Source: Acinetobacter sp. WCHAc010034
GTDB taxonomy: Bacteria; Pseudomonadota; Gammaproteobacteria; Pseudomonadales; Moraxellaceae
Length of the DNA: 64,000 bases
Assembly: GCF_001696615.3 (NCBI RefSeq)
Contig: NZ_CP032279.1
Span: forward strand, 1,550,001-1,614,000
Direction: 5' to 3'
The first letter of the stretch is position 1, and each line of letters begins with the position of its first letter. Under the pieces are notes generated by a model. That model was given only the letters and a program-made list of their open reading frames with translations, made no database searches and was not told where the DNA came from. The position numbers were made by a program, and so were the translations under genes. Of this stretch, positions 18,943 to 27,388 are shown piece by piece.

Positions 18943-19448
18943 CAGTAAGACTCCATCACAATACAAGTTGAAGCTGCAACATAGCTTGTTCCGGTAGTGC
19001 AATTACCCTGACCATTGCCATCAGTTGCTGCTGTTTCTCCCCAAGCAACATAAATGCAATTTCGCGCATCACTGTTGCCTTCACAGGTGCGCATATTAAT
19101 GCTCATCCCAACACTTGAAGCTTTTTTATACACCTGCTCCACATCAAAGTCCGCCAGTTCAACTTTACTGCAATTTTGCGTATAGCAATTTTTGGCGGAA
19201 ACTTTCTGCTTGGCCGCATCTGAAGTTTCAGTTTGATATGTATCCGCCTGATCACGGTTCACACGAACCCTTTCAGATAGATCGCGCGCTAAATTCATAG
19301 CCTGCACCCGGTAAACAGCCTCCGTTGTTGCCTCAATTGACCTATACTGAAGCGCGACAAAGCCTAAAATCCCTACAGCCAGCAGCAAGAGTGCAACCAG
19401 CACTTCCATTAACCCCAGCCCTCTCTGACTTCCATATGAAGAATTCAT
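18942..19448 (-). CDS. pilV: Minor pilin PilV
   Basis: This 168-residue PilV-type minor pilin has leader MNSSYGSQRG followed by LGLMEVLVALLLLAVGILGFVALQ. Cleavage follows Gly, Glu is at +5 and a PilV-like hydrophobic helix follows. Four of five Cys residues lie in the globular part (KNCYTQNCSK; MRTCEGNSDARNC). The gene overlaps fimT by four bases and pilW by one, so translation of this operon is probably coupled throughout. Role: tip/priming complex of the type IV pilus. Confidence 0.9.
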   Translation of the reverse strand: MNSSYGSQRGLGLMEVLVALLLLAVGILGFVALQYRSIEATTEAVYRVQAMNLARDLSERVRVNRDQADTYQTETSDAAKQKVSAKNCYTQNCSKVELADFDVEQVYKKASSVGMSINMRTCEGNSDARNCIYVAWGETAATDGNGQGNCTTGTSYVAASTCIVMESY

Positions 19449-19879
19449 GTGCAGCTCCCCTCGGCAACCAGCTGAATCGTGCCCATTCTTGTAATCGTAA
19501 CTTTTTTAGAAGTATTGCCAGAAGCTTGATTGCAAATTTCAAATGTCATGTCAGCAGCAGAATTTACTAAACCATTTGGCCTAAATTCCACAGTATTGAG
19601 CGCAACGTTTTTTAGAACGGCTTTATCAGAAGGCTGCCAGCAATCTGGCTGATCTTCTGGAGCACACTTTGTTTTCAGCTTAACCGTAACGATTCTTCTC
19701 TCAAGAACCGCTTTAGCTTTCGCCTCTGTAAAGGTAGCAATCAAATCTCGGGCGCTTTTATTCATATTCTGCTTTATAAGCATATTGTTAAATGATGGAG
19801 CCGCCATCATCACAACAACCGCCATCACCGCCATCGTCACCATCAGCTCGATTAAAGTAAATCCCCCGCTTTTATGCAT
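19445..19879 (-). CDS. fimT: Minor pilin FimT/FimU (GspH-like)
   Basis: This 144-residue GspH/FimT-type minor pilin is the first gene of the operon. The leader MHKSGG precedes FTLIELMVTMAVMAVVVMMAAPSFNNMLIKQNMN with Glu+5. The ATG at 19879 follows a G7 tract (19883-19889) that serves as the Shine-Dalgarno region. A TTG at 19903 is the only longer start and is unlikely. In A. baylyi and A. baumannii FimT/FimU-type minor pilins take part in pilus priming or DNA binding; which of these applies cannot be read here. ispH lies upstream behind a strong terminator. Confidence 0.87.
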   Translation of the reverse strand: MHKSGGFTLIELMVTMAVMAVVVMMAAPSFNNMLIKQNMNKSARDLIATFTEAKAKAVLERRIVTVKLKTKCAPEDQPDCWQPSDKAVLKNVALNTVEFRPNGLVNSAADMTFEICNQASGNTSKKVTITRMGTIQLVAEGSCT

Positions 19880-19977
19880 ATGCCCCCCCAAAAACGCCAG
19901 CAAACTTTCACCCTATTGAAAATAATATCTATTAATTTTACAAAACAAACACAAATAAGGATGAAAGGTATAAAAAA

Positions 19978-20013
19978 ACAGATCATTGCCAAAAAGCAAT
20001 GATCTGTCAATTT
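19978..20013. terminator. Strong terminator between ispH and the minor-pilin operon
   Basis: A perfect 12-bp stem (ACAGATCATTGC / GCAATGATCTGT, 19978-19989 and 19996-20007) has T-runs on both strands. On the minus strand it stops ispH transcripts ahead of fimT, so the pilin operon needs its own promoter in about 100 nt. Confidence 0.93.
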
Positions 20014-20047
20014 TTTAAAAATATCAGAATGTTAAATACACTGCACT

Positions 20048-20998
20048 TTAGGCCTGAGTTATAGGAATGCGCAACTCTTTCGGCAAACTGAAGGTGATAT
20101 TTTCTTCACGCCCGGACAGCTCCTGCGATGCAGATGCGCCCCAGTCCTGCAGGCGCTGAATCACCTGCTTAATCAGAATTTCCGGCGCTGACGCGCCCGC
20201 GGTTACGCCAATTTTTGCATTTTCCGCAAACCATTCCCGCTGCAGCTGATCAGCGTTATCGACCAAATAGGCATGCCTGCCCATGCGCTCCGCCAGCTCG
20301 CGCAGGCGGTTGGAATTTGATGAATTCGGCGAGCCCACCACTAAAACCACATCGCATTGCGCCGCCAAGTCGCGCACCGCATCCTGGCGGTTCTGAGTCG
20401 CATAGCAAATGTCATCTTTGCGCGGGCCTTGAATATGCGGGAATTTCTGACGCAAGGCGTCAATCACTTTGGCTGTATCATCAATTGACAAAGTAGTTTG
20501 GGTGACAAAGGCGACTTTTTCAGGATCGCGCACATTCAGCTCCGCCACATCCTGCTCATCTTCCACCAAATAAATAGAGCCGCCCTGCTTGACATCATAC
20601 TGCCCCATGGTGCCTTCCACTTCAGGATGCCCTTCATGGCCAATCAGAATCGCTTCCACGCCTTCACGGGCATATTTAGTGACTTCAATATGCACCTTGG
20701 TCACCAGCGGGCAGGTCGCATCAAACACTTTCAGGCCGCGCCGCTCCGCCTCCAGCTGCACCGCTTTGGACACGCCGTGCGCGCTGAAAATCACAATATT
20801 GCCGTCCGGCACTTCATCCAGCTCATCGACAAAAACCGCTCCGCGCTGGCGCAAATCATCCACCACAAACTTGTTGTGCACCACTTCATGGCGCACATAA
20901 ATCGGCGGATTGAAACACTCAAGGGCGCGGTTCACAATCGCAATGGCGCGGTCTACCCCTGCACAAAAACCACGCGGATTGGCCAATACAATTTCCAT
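20048..20998 (-). CDS. ispH: 4-hydroxy-3-methylbut-2-enyl diphosphate reductase
   Basis: IspH performs the last step of the MEP pathway, reducing HMBPP to IPP and DMAPP with a [4Fe-4S] cluster. The 316-residue protein has the three cluster cysteines at residues 12 (GFCAG), 96 (DATCP) and 198 ([11 protein letters not shown]). It also has the catalytic [14 protein letters not shown] segments. The ATG at 20998 has GAGGG before it; a further upstream frame start at 21016 would add six residues and is not favoured. It is divergent from gmk, about 135 nt away. Confidence 0.97.
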   Translation of the reverse strand: MEIVLANPRGFCAGVDRAIAIVNRALECFNPPIYVRHEVVHNKFVVDDLRQRGAVFVDELDEVPDGNIVIFSAHGVSKAVQLEAERRGLKVFDATCPLVTKVHIEVTKYAREGVEAILIGHEGHPEVEGTMGQYDVKQGGSIYLVEDEQDVAELNVRDPEKVAFVTQTTLSIDDTAKVIDALRQKFPHIQGPRKDDICYATQNRQDAVRDLAAQCDVVLVVGSPNSSNSNRLRELAERMGRHAYLVDNADQLQREWFAENAKIGVTAGASAPEILIKQVIQRLQDWGASASQELSGREENITFSLPKELRIPITQA

Positions 20999-21000
20999 AG

Positions 21001-21759
<759 letters not shown>

Positions 21760-21835
21760 TTAAAACTTGAGTCTGCAGGCAAAGCCTTTTATACTGCACA
21801 GTCTGTTAAAATTTACTGTTCAAACGAGAATTCTT

Positions 21836-22117
21836 ATGGCACGCGTAACCGTTGAAGATTGTTTAGACCATGTAGACAACCGCTTTGAGCTTGTACTGGT
21901 GGCAAGCAAGCGCGCGCGTCAATTGGCACGTCAGGGCATTGAGCCGACTGTAGAGTGGGATAACGACAAGCCTACAGTTGTTGCGCTGCGTGAAATTGCT
22001 GAAGGCCATGTATCTAAAGATATTTTGAAACAGCGCGATCAGGACTACCAAGCTTCCAGCCTGGATCTTGCGCTTTCTGCAAATAACCTGAATTTAGACG
22101 GCTTTTCTTTCCAGTAA
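21836..22117 (+). CDS. rpoZ: RNA polymerase omega subunit
   Basis: Omega helps fold and hold the beta-prime subunit of RNA polymerase and, in proteobacteria, forms part of a ppGpp site. The 93-residue product [29 protein letters not shown] contains the diagnostic conserved block. The ATG at 21836 is the family start; an earlier frame start at 21767 adds an unrelated leader. A strong terminator follows, so spoT is probably not only transcribed from the gmk promoter. Confidence 0.97.
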   Translation: MARVTVEDCLDHVDNRFELVLVASKRARQLARQGIEPTVEWDNDKPTVVALREIAEGHVSKDILKQRDQDYQASSLDLALSANNLNLDGFSFQ

Positions 22118-22130
22118 AATTGGCCGCCTC

Positions 22131-22161
22131 AAAAAGCCTAGTTTCAAACTAGGCTTTTTTT
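22131..22161 (+). terminator. Terminator after rpoZ
   Basis: The stem AAAAAGCCTAG / CTAGGCTTTTT (22131-22141 and 22149-22159) with a 7-nt loop and T-run lies between rpoZ and spoT. Confidence 0.92.
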
Positions 22162-22333
22162 ATTGCCCCGCCTTTTATATTTGCGCCGGAACAGTTATAA
22201 AGTAAGTCTAAAATGGTTTTCCTTTCCAACTTTTTTCACTTTTTTAAATGAAAAAATTGACAAGCTGTGCAATATGCATTTCATTAGAGGATTAGCTATT
22301 TCATTTGTAAAACTCAGCAGTAAAAGGTGTTCT

Positions 22334-24439
22334 ATGCCAGGCCCAGAGGTCAGTCAAGCCAAGCAGCAGCTCAAAATGATTATCGGCGCTTATCTTTCTG
22401 AAAGCGAGGCCGATCGCGTGCTCGAAGCTTGCAGCTATGCCGATGCGGCGCATGACGGCGTCACCCGCAAAAGCGGCGAACCCTATATCCTGCACCCGAT
22501 TGCGGTCAGCTGCATTCTGGCGCATATGCGCCTGGACGCTGAAACGCTGATGGCTGCGCTGCTGCATGATGTGATTGAAGATACCGATTTCAATAAAGAC
22601 GACATCGCCGCCAAATTCGGCAAAACCGTTGCTGAACTGGTGGATGGCGTCACCAAGCTGAGCCACTCCAGCGACAAGGAATACAATAAGGCTGCCTCCT
22701 TCCGCAAAATCCTGCAGGCCACCCTGCAGGACCCGCGGGTGATCATCATCAAGCTGGCTGACCGCTACCACAACATGACCACGCTGGATGCCCTGCGCCC
22801 GGATAAGCGCGCCCGCATCGCCAAAGAAACCTTTGAAATTTTTGTGCCTATGGCGCGCCTGGTCGGCATGAATGAAATGGCCGATAACCTTGAGCACCTG
22901 TGCTATCAGAATCTTGATTTGGATATGTACAATAATGTTCAGGACGCCCTGCTGCAGACCAAGCCCAAACGCTGCGAATACCAGACCAAATGGGAAAATA
23001 ACCTCGCCGCGCTGCTGCAGCAGCACCGCATTGCCGGCAGGATTAAAAAGAAAAACAACAATATTGAGCTGCTCCGGCACTTTGTGAAAAACGACATTGA
23101 CCTGCAGGAACTGACCCACAGCCACGCCTTTGAAATCATCCTGCAGAGCATTGCCGACTGCGACCGGCTGGCGGATATTCTGCGCGGCAGCTTTCAGGTG
23201 CTGCATTACGAAGACCACATCCGCCGGCCGCTGCCGGGCGGCAACCAGTCCTTAATGATGCGCCTGAAAGGCGAAGAAACCACGCTGTCGCTGACTATTC
23301 AAACCGAATTGATGCGCAAGGCCGCCCGCTTTGGCGTGGTGCTGGGCGAAAATGCGCCGCAGGCCTGCCGCTCAGCCATTCAGGCCTCCATGCAGAATCT
23401 GAATGTGCTGGCGGGCGGCGAATGCGCCAAAACCACCTTCAATGAGCTGCTGGATTACCTGCATCAGGAAAAAATCTGGGTCTATACTCCGCATGGCCAC
23501 CTGCATGAGCTGCCGCAGGGCGCGACAGCCGTGGATTTCGCCTATTCCGCCAGCCTGTTCCTCGGCAACCATGCCGTCGGCGCGAAAATCAACGGCGAAA
23601 CCAAGCCGTTGTCCACCCCCCTGCAAAGCGGACAGGTCGTCGAAATCATTACCGATGTCCTGGCCACGCCCAATCCGGACTGGCTCAGCTTCATCAACAC
23701 CCAGAAAGCCCGGCGCGCGCTGCAGAACATTCTGCGCGATCAGGACATTGACGAGCAGCGCCTGGTGGGCCAGCAGGCGCTGAACAGAGCGCTGAAGCTG
23801 TTCAACCGCTCAGTGAAGGATCTGACCGCTGCCGACTGGAAAAATCTGCTGGAATGGCGCCATCTGGACAATCCGGACCGCCTGTATGAGCAGATTGCGG
23901 TGGGCGACCTGCTGCCTCAGCTGGTGGCCAACCACCTATTCGCGCAGGATGCACCGCAGCAGCCGGCAGATTCTGACCGCCTGATTCAGGGTACGGAAGG
24001 CATTGACGTCAAGTATGCGCACTGCTGCAATCCTGTGCTGGGCGACCAGATTCAGGGCCATTTATCGCGGCGCGGCCTGATTGTGCACCGCACCCGCTGC
24101 CGCAACCTGCTGCATGAGCAGCACCTGCATCCTGAAAATATCATGCCGCTGCAGTGGAATTCGGAAGATATTGACGATATCAGCTTCAGCGCCTATCTCA
24201 GCATCAATATCCATATGAATGACGAGCAGATTTCCGAGCTGATCTACCAGTGCCGCAAGGAAAAAGTCGGCGTGGAATCGGTGCGCGCGCATGAGGACAA
24301 AACCTATGTCAATATTGTGGTGCATGACCGCAAGCAGATTGCCGAAGTCATCCGCAATTTGCGCATGCATTTCGGCTTTCCGCGCGTCACCCGCCTTGCG
24401 CAGCCCCTGAACGCTGCCGAAACCCCTATAGCCAGTTGA
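22334..24439 (+). CDS. spoT: SpoT-type (p)ppGpp hydrolase with degenerate synthetase domain
   Basis: This long RelA/SpoT homologue (701 residues) starts at 22334 with AAGG upstream. The HD hydrolase domain is intact: RKSGEPYILHP (residues 45-55), catalytic HD in ALLHDVIEDTD (78-79, ED 82-83) and KLADRYHNM (140-148). The following region (~255-330), where bifunctional enzymes have the ppGpp synthetase, has lost key motifs: GYQSLH reads GNQSLM (303-308) and the E-x-Q-I-R-T strand reads LTIQTE. TGS (~381-441), zinc-finger-like (AHCCNPVLGD; RTRCRN) and ACT domains follow. This agrees with the hydrolase-only SpoT known from Acinetobacter. ridA follows. Confidence 0.95.
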   Translation: MPGPEVSQAKQQLKMIIGAYLSESEADRVLEACSYADAAHDGVTRKSGEPYILHPIAVSCILAHMRLDAETLMAALLHDVIEDTDFNKDDIAAKFGKTVAELVDGVTKLSHSSDKEYNKAASFRKILQATLQDPRVIIIKLADRYHNMTTLDALRPDKRARIAKETFEIFVPMARLVGMNEMADNLEHLCYQNLDLDMYNNVQDALLQTKPKRCEYQTKWENNLAALLQQHRIAGRIKKKNNNIELLRHFVKNDIDLQELTHSHAFEIILQSIADCDRLADILRGSFQVLHYEDHIRRPLPGGNQSLMMRLKGEETTLSLTIQTELMRKAARFGVVLGENAPQACRSAIQASMQNLNVLAGGECAKTTFNELLDYLHQEKIWVYTPHGHLHELPQGATAVDFAYSASLFLGNHAVGAKINGETKPLSTPLQSGQVVEIITDVLATPNPDWLSFINTQKARRALQNILRDQDIDEQRLVGQQALNRALKLFNRSVKDLTAADWKNLLEWRHLDNPDRLYEQIAVGDLLPQLVANHLFAQDAPQQPADSDRLIQGTEGIDVKYAHCCNPVLGDQIQGHLSRRGLIVHRTRCRNLLHEQHLHPENIMPLQWNSEDIDDISFSAYLSINIHMNDEQISELIYQCRKEKVGVESVRAHEDKTYVNIVVHDRKQIAEVIRNLRMHFGFPRVTRLAQPLNAAETPIAS

Positions 24440-24510
24440 TTATTCCGATTAAGCAGGCGCATCGCCTGCCGATCGGGTATGATATCTGAAGAGAATATAA
24501 GGAGAAATCA

Positions 24511-24894
24511 ATGTCCCGCCAAGTTATCCATACTGAAAATGCGCCCGCTGCGATCGGCACGTATTCCCAGGCCATCCTCGCCGGCAATACCCTGTATCTT
24601 TCCGGCCAGATTGGCTTAGACCCGTACAGCATGGAACTGGTGGAAGGCATTGAAGCGCAGATCCGGCGCGTATTTGACAATTTAAAAGCGGTCTGCGAAG
24701 CAGCCGGCGGCGCCTTGGCGGACATCGCCAAGCTGAATATTTTCCTGACCGACCTTTCGCACTTCCAGCTGGTCAACCAGATTATGGGCGAATACTTTGC
24801 GCAGCCTTACCCTGCCCGCGCTGCGCTGGGCGTGGCCAGCCTGCCTAAGGGCGCGCTGGTGGAAATGGACGGCATCGTTATTATCAATCAATAA
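24511..24894 (+). CDS. ridA: RidA family enamine/imine deaminase
   Basis: RidA hydrolyses reactive enamine/imine intermediates such as 2-aminoacrylate made by PLP enzymes. The 127-residue protein shows [23 protein letters not shown], the [17 protein letters not shown] block and the catalytic Arg in [29 protein letters not shown] stands at ideal distance from the ATG. spoT-ridA order is common in gammaproteobacteria. A terminator ends the transcript. Confidence 0.94.
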   Translation: MSRQVIHTENAPAAIGTYSQAILAGNTLYLSGQIGLDPYSMELVEGIEAQIRRVFDNLKAVCEAAGGALADIAKLNIFLTDLSHFQLVNQIMGEYFAQPYPARAALGVASLPKGALVEMDGIVIINQ

Positions 24895-24910
24895 CTTAAG
24901 CCATGCACAA

Positions 24911-24939
24911 AAATACCGCCGATCAGGCGGTGTTTTTTT
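24911..24939 (+). terminator. Terminator after ridA
   Basis: The stem ACCGCC / GGCGGT (24915-24920 and 24926-24931), extended by A-T/G-T pairs, is followed by a T-run. Confidence 0.85.
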
Positions 24940-24993
24940 ATTCAAAATCCCAATCGCGCTGATGGATTTTTAAAATGATTTTTATTGACAAAC

Positions 24994-25006
24994 GATAACA
25001 ATTATC
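24994..25006. promoter_or_regulatory. Fur-box-like site upstream of bfd
   Basis: GATAACAATTATC is an inverted repeat with arms GATAA/TTATC around three bases, followed by an AATAAT continuation. It resembles the Fur consensus repeats of GATAAT. It lies 43 nt before the bfd ATG, where iron repression of bfd is expected from other proteobacteria. Confidence 0.65.
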
Positions 25007-25049
25007 AATAATATTACTTATCCTATTTAATCATTGTGGCTGTGTATCC

Positions 25050-25244
25050 ATGTACGTTTGCCTGTGCCGCGGTATTACCGATCAAGACATTAAAGACGCT
25101 GTTGCCAATGGCGCAGAGAGCTACCGCGAAGTGCGCGATATGCTTGACCTAGGCACCTGCTGCGGGCGCTGCGCGCCGGAAGCGCGGGCAATCATCAGCG
25201 ATGAAGTTTCCCAAATCGCCGCGCGCCTGGCGGTTGCAGCCTGA
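25050..25244 (+). CDS. bfd: Bacterioferritin-associated ferredoxin
   Basis: Bfd is a small [2Fe-2S] protein that docks on bacterioferritin and reduces its haem so stored iron can be released. The 64-residue product has the four cluster cysteines in the Bfd pattern: C-x-C at residues 4 and 6 (MYVCLC) and C-x-x-C near 38-41 (CCGRC). A Fur-like site sits just upstream, so it should be induced in iron starvation. bfr follows on the same strand about 250 nt later. Confidence 0.95.
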   Translation: MYVCLCRGITDQDIKDAVANGAESYREVRDMLDLGTCCGRCAPEARAIISDEVSQIAARLAVAA

Positions 25245-25448
25245 TTCTATAATCATCATGATAAATTCAATGATCTGATGATCATCCTTTCTTTCCCGCT
25301 CCAAACCGCTTTATATTCTCCTGCCCTCCCGTTGCACCTCAACCGCCTTGCAAAGCTATGGTTTTGATTGCGATTTTCATTTGCTGTTCAATAAATTACT
25401 CGCCATCAGCGCTGATCTTGTTTAAGATTATTCCAATACAGTTTTGAT

Positions 25449-25468
25449 TGCCTTAGACTTTTAAGGCA
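25449..25468 (+). promoter_or_regulatory. Small inverted repeat in the bfr leader
   Basis: TGCCTTA (25449-25455) and TAAGGCA (25462-25468) form a perfect 7-bp repeat with a 6-nt loop. It ends about 22 nt before the bfr ATG and just upstream of GGAG. It could be a leader hairpin or an operator; there is no further evidence. Confidence 0.35.
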
Positions 25469-25490
25469 AAGTGTCTGATGGAGCAAGTCA

Positions 25491-25955
25491 ATGAAAGGCA
25501 ATCGCGATGTAATCAATCAGTTGAATCAGGTGCTTTACCATCATTTAACTGCAATCAACCAGTATTTTCTGCATTCGCGCATGTTTAATGACTGGGGCAT
25601 TGAGCAGCTCGGTTCAGCGGAATACAAGGAATCGATCCGCCAGATGAAGCATGCGGATAAAATCATTGAGCGCATTTTATTTTTAGAAGGCCTGCCGAAC
25701 CTGCAGCATTTGGGTAAGCTGTATATTGGCCAGCACACGCTGGAAGTTCTGAATTGCGATGTGCGCAAAGTCAAAGAGAACATCGACGCTATTCAAAAAG
25801 CTGTGGCTTTGGCTGAACAGACGCTGGATTATGTGACCCGTGATCTGGTTCAGGAAATTTTAGAAAAAGAAGAAGAGTATCTGGACTGGACCACAACGCA
25901 GCTGGATTTAGCGGAGACTGTGGGGATTGAGAATTATATTCAGAGCAGAATTTAA
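25491..25955 (+). CDS. bfr: Bacterioferritin, haem-binding subunit lacking a complete ferroxidase centre
   Basis: Bacterioferritin forms 24-subunit haem-containing iron stores. The 154-residue product aligns without gaps to the E. coli protein: MKGNRDVINQLNQ..., INQYFLHSRMF, MKHADKIIERILFLEGLPNLQ. The haem ligand Met52 is present. Of the di-iron ferroxidase ligands of E. coli Bfr (E18, E51, H54, E94, E127, H130) only H54 and E127 remain. Positions 18, 51, 94 and 130 read His, Gln, Val and Tyr. It therefore resembles the haem-binding, ferroxidase-poor subunits of two-subunit bacterioferritins and probably needs a partner encoded elsewhere. GGAG precedes the ATG. Confidence 0.93.
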   Translation: MKGNRDVINQLNQVLYHHLTAINQYFLHSRMFNDWGIEQLGSAEYKESIRQMKHADKIIERILFLEGLPNLQHLGKLYIGQHTLEVLNCDVRKVKENIDAIQKAVALAEQTLDYVTRDLVQEILEKEEEYLDWTTTQLDLAETVGIENYIQSRI

Positions 25956-25964
25956 GCCGATATA

Positions 25965-25995
25965 AAAAATGCCAGATCGGTCATCTGGCATTTTT
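25965..25995. terminator. Bidirectional terminator between bfr and the pilin locus
   Basis: A perfect 13-bp stem (AAAAATGCCAGAT / ATCTGGCATTTTT, 25965-25977 and 25983-25995) with a 5-nt loop separates bfr (+) from the convergent accessory gene (-). Confidence 0.93.
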
Positions 25996-26006
25996 ATGCA
26001 TAAAGC

Positions 26007-26735
26007 TCAATTCCACGGCCTTAAATCAACAATCTTTATAACCTCTGCATTTTCTTTATTTATTAATACAACCATATCCGTATCTACTGCAGAAAGTGGC
26101 AACCAAGCATTGGCCTGAGGATATTGAATTAAAATATTATTAACCTCTTCTTCCTTATTAAACTTATTTAATATTGATAACTCTTGCGCCCCCTTAATTA
26201 AACGATCTTTTTCATTCTTCAGTGCAGTATATCTTTCTGGACGATATGAAGCGGATATACCTGTTTCCAGTTCTTCAAATAAATATTTATTTTGTTCTTC
26301 CACTGTCTTACCTGATACCGCTGCCACAAACTGAGGGGTAAACCAAGATGGAGCTTTATAATCAGATTTTATATTCCGATCAGAATTAATATCATTATTT
26401 CTGACTAACTCAAAACGGTCTCCCGTCTGAACAAGCCATACGGGCCGTGCCTGTGTGATATTGTATAGACCATACATTAGCGCTACAATTTGTACAATTA
26501 TAATAATTGCCAAATCCATTTTTAAAGTCTTCTTGCCTTCTTTATAAACAATAAAACCCAAAACTGGCCCAAGAATTACATCAATAACTAATAGCATAAA
26601 AAAAATATGCGTCACTCCAACTGCTTTTGCAAGTGGAGTCGGATACCATATAAAAAAAACACATAAAACAATAAGCAATGCAATAGCAGAAGATACTAGA
26701 AGATGTGACAAAAAAAACTTTAAGCGCTTTGACAT
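26007..26735 (-). CDS. TfpX/TfpZ family type IV pilin accessory protein
   Basis: This 242-residue inner-membrane protein has three N-terminal helices, then a periplasmic domain. The second helix carries DVILGPVLGFIVYKEGKK and the third ends YNITQARPVWLVQTGDRFELV, the pattern I recognise from TfpX/TfpZ proteins encoded beside pilin genes in Pseudomonas and Acinetobacter. Those proteins aid assembly or stability of their cognate pilin. The ATG at 26735 begins MSKRLKFFLSH; an earlier frame start would overlap the preceding pilin gene and lacks a match. It directly follows a pilin gene. Base composition is AT-rich compared with flanking genes. Confidence 0.78.
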   Translation of the reverse strand: MSKRLKFFLSHLLVSSAIALLIVLCVFFIWYPTPLAKAVGVTHIFFMLLVIDVILGPVLGFIVYKEGKKTLKMDLAIIIIVQIVALMYGLYNITQARPVWLVQTGDRFELVRNNDINSDRNIKSDYKAPSWFTPQFVAAVSGKTVEEQNKYLFEELETGISASYRPERYTALKNEKDRLIKGAQELSILNKFNKEEEVNNILIQYPQANAWLPLSAVDTDMVVLINKENAEVIKIVDLRPWN

Positions 26736-26794
26736 GAGATAAAAAACATCACAAAAAACTTTAAATAGAATAATATACTGAACTGCGTAAATTT

Positions 26795-27223
26795 TTAAAT
26801 ACAATCTATAGGTTTAAAGCGATTTTCTACGTTAGCTGAAGTTCTGCATTGCCACACACCAGCAGCATCTCTATTCAAATATACAACCCCGCCACTCAAT
26901 ATTGGTGCTACATTTTTAAGTTCACAAACCAACGCCTGATCAGCATTACCTAAATTATTAGGTGCATTCACTGCATATTTACACCTATGTGATTGCTGAT
27001 CAGAGAAAAACATATTTGGAACTGTAAAATTACTGCTTCCAGATGCAGAACTATTATTAATAATTAATTCATATTGCGGTTTTGCTCCATTCAGTTCTGC
27101 AACAGCAGCCATCACTTGAGATTTAGCAATATAATTCTGATAAATTGGTACAGCTATAGCCGCAAGAATACCAATGACTGCGATTACAATCATTAATTCT
27201 ATAAATGTAAAGCCCTTATTCAT
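26795..27223 (-). CDS. Type IV pilin (second major-pilin-like gene)
   Basis: This 142-residue prepilin has leader MNKG, then [40 protein letters not shown] with Phe+1 and Glu+5. The first 40 residues closely match PilA encoded at 29713-30168, but the head domain differs. A C-terminal Cys pair ([18 protein letters not shown]) forms the D-region loop typical of major pilins. A sigma-54-like promoter lies about 40 nt upstream. The ATG at 27223 is preferred over an in-frame TTG at 27235. The next gene encodes a TfpX/TfpZ accessory protein, suggesting a pilin-plus-accessory cassette. Confidence 0.88.
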   Translation of the reverse strand: MNKGFTFIELMIVIAVIGILAAIAVPIYQNYIAKSQVMAAVAELNGAKPQYELIINNSSASGSSNFTVPNMFFSDQQSHRCKYAVNAPNNLGNADQALVCELKNVAPILSGGVVYLNRDAAGVWQCRTSANVENRFKPIDCI

Positions 27224-27262
27224 CTTAGAACTCAACCAGAAGCTATTTAGTTAAACTAACAA

Positions 27263-27278
27263 AGCAAATAGTATGCCT
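27263..27278 (-). promoter_or_regulatory. Candidate sigma-54 promoter for the second pilin
   Basis: On the minus strand the sequence reads AGGCATACTATTTGCT. It has GG and GC exactly ten bases apart, with GGCA and TTGCT matching the -24/-12 consensus (TGGCAC-N5-TTGCW). It is about 40 nt before the pilin ATG. Pilin genes are classically sigma-54/PilR controlled in Pseudomonas. Confidence 0.6.
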
Positions 27279-27388
27279 AAAAAAATTTTATAAAAAAAAC
27301 AAATATTTAAAAAATAAAGAATCTAAACCTTATATAAGTCCTAACAATTTTACGCACATAGTGCCAATAATTATTCTTCAGCGCGACT

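Noticed and set aside
19900..19913. GG-N10-GC pattern (minus strand) before fimT as a sigma-54 promoter
   Set aside because: The spacing fits, but the predicted transcript start would leave only about nine nt before the ATG and GGGTGA departs from the -24 consensus. Kept only as a weak possibility.
22163..22333. 57-codon N-terminal extension of SpoT
   Set aside because: The family start is at 22334 with AAGG upstream. The extension is composed of AT-rich leader sequence right behind the rpoZ terminator.
22301..23218. 305-codon open frame on the minus strand inside spoT
   Set aside because: It is antisense to the conserved HD domain of SpoT, with low-complexity hydrophobic/basic content and no recognisable motif.
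25250..25265. Fur box between bfd and bfr
   Set aside because: Arms ATCAT/ATGAT are short and the flanks do not match GATAAT repeats well; not listed as a feature.
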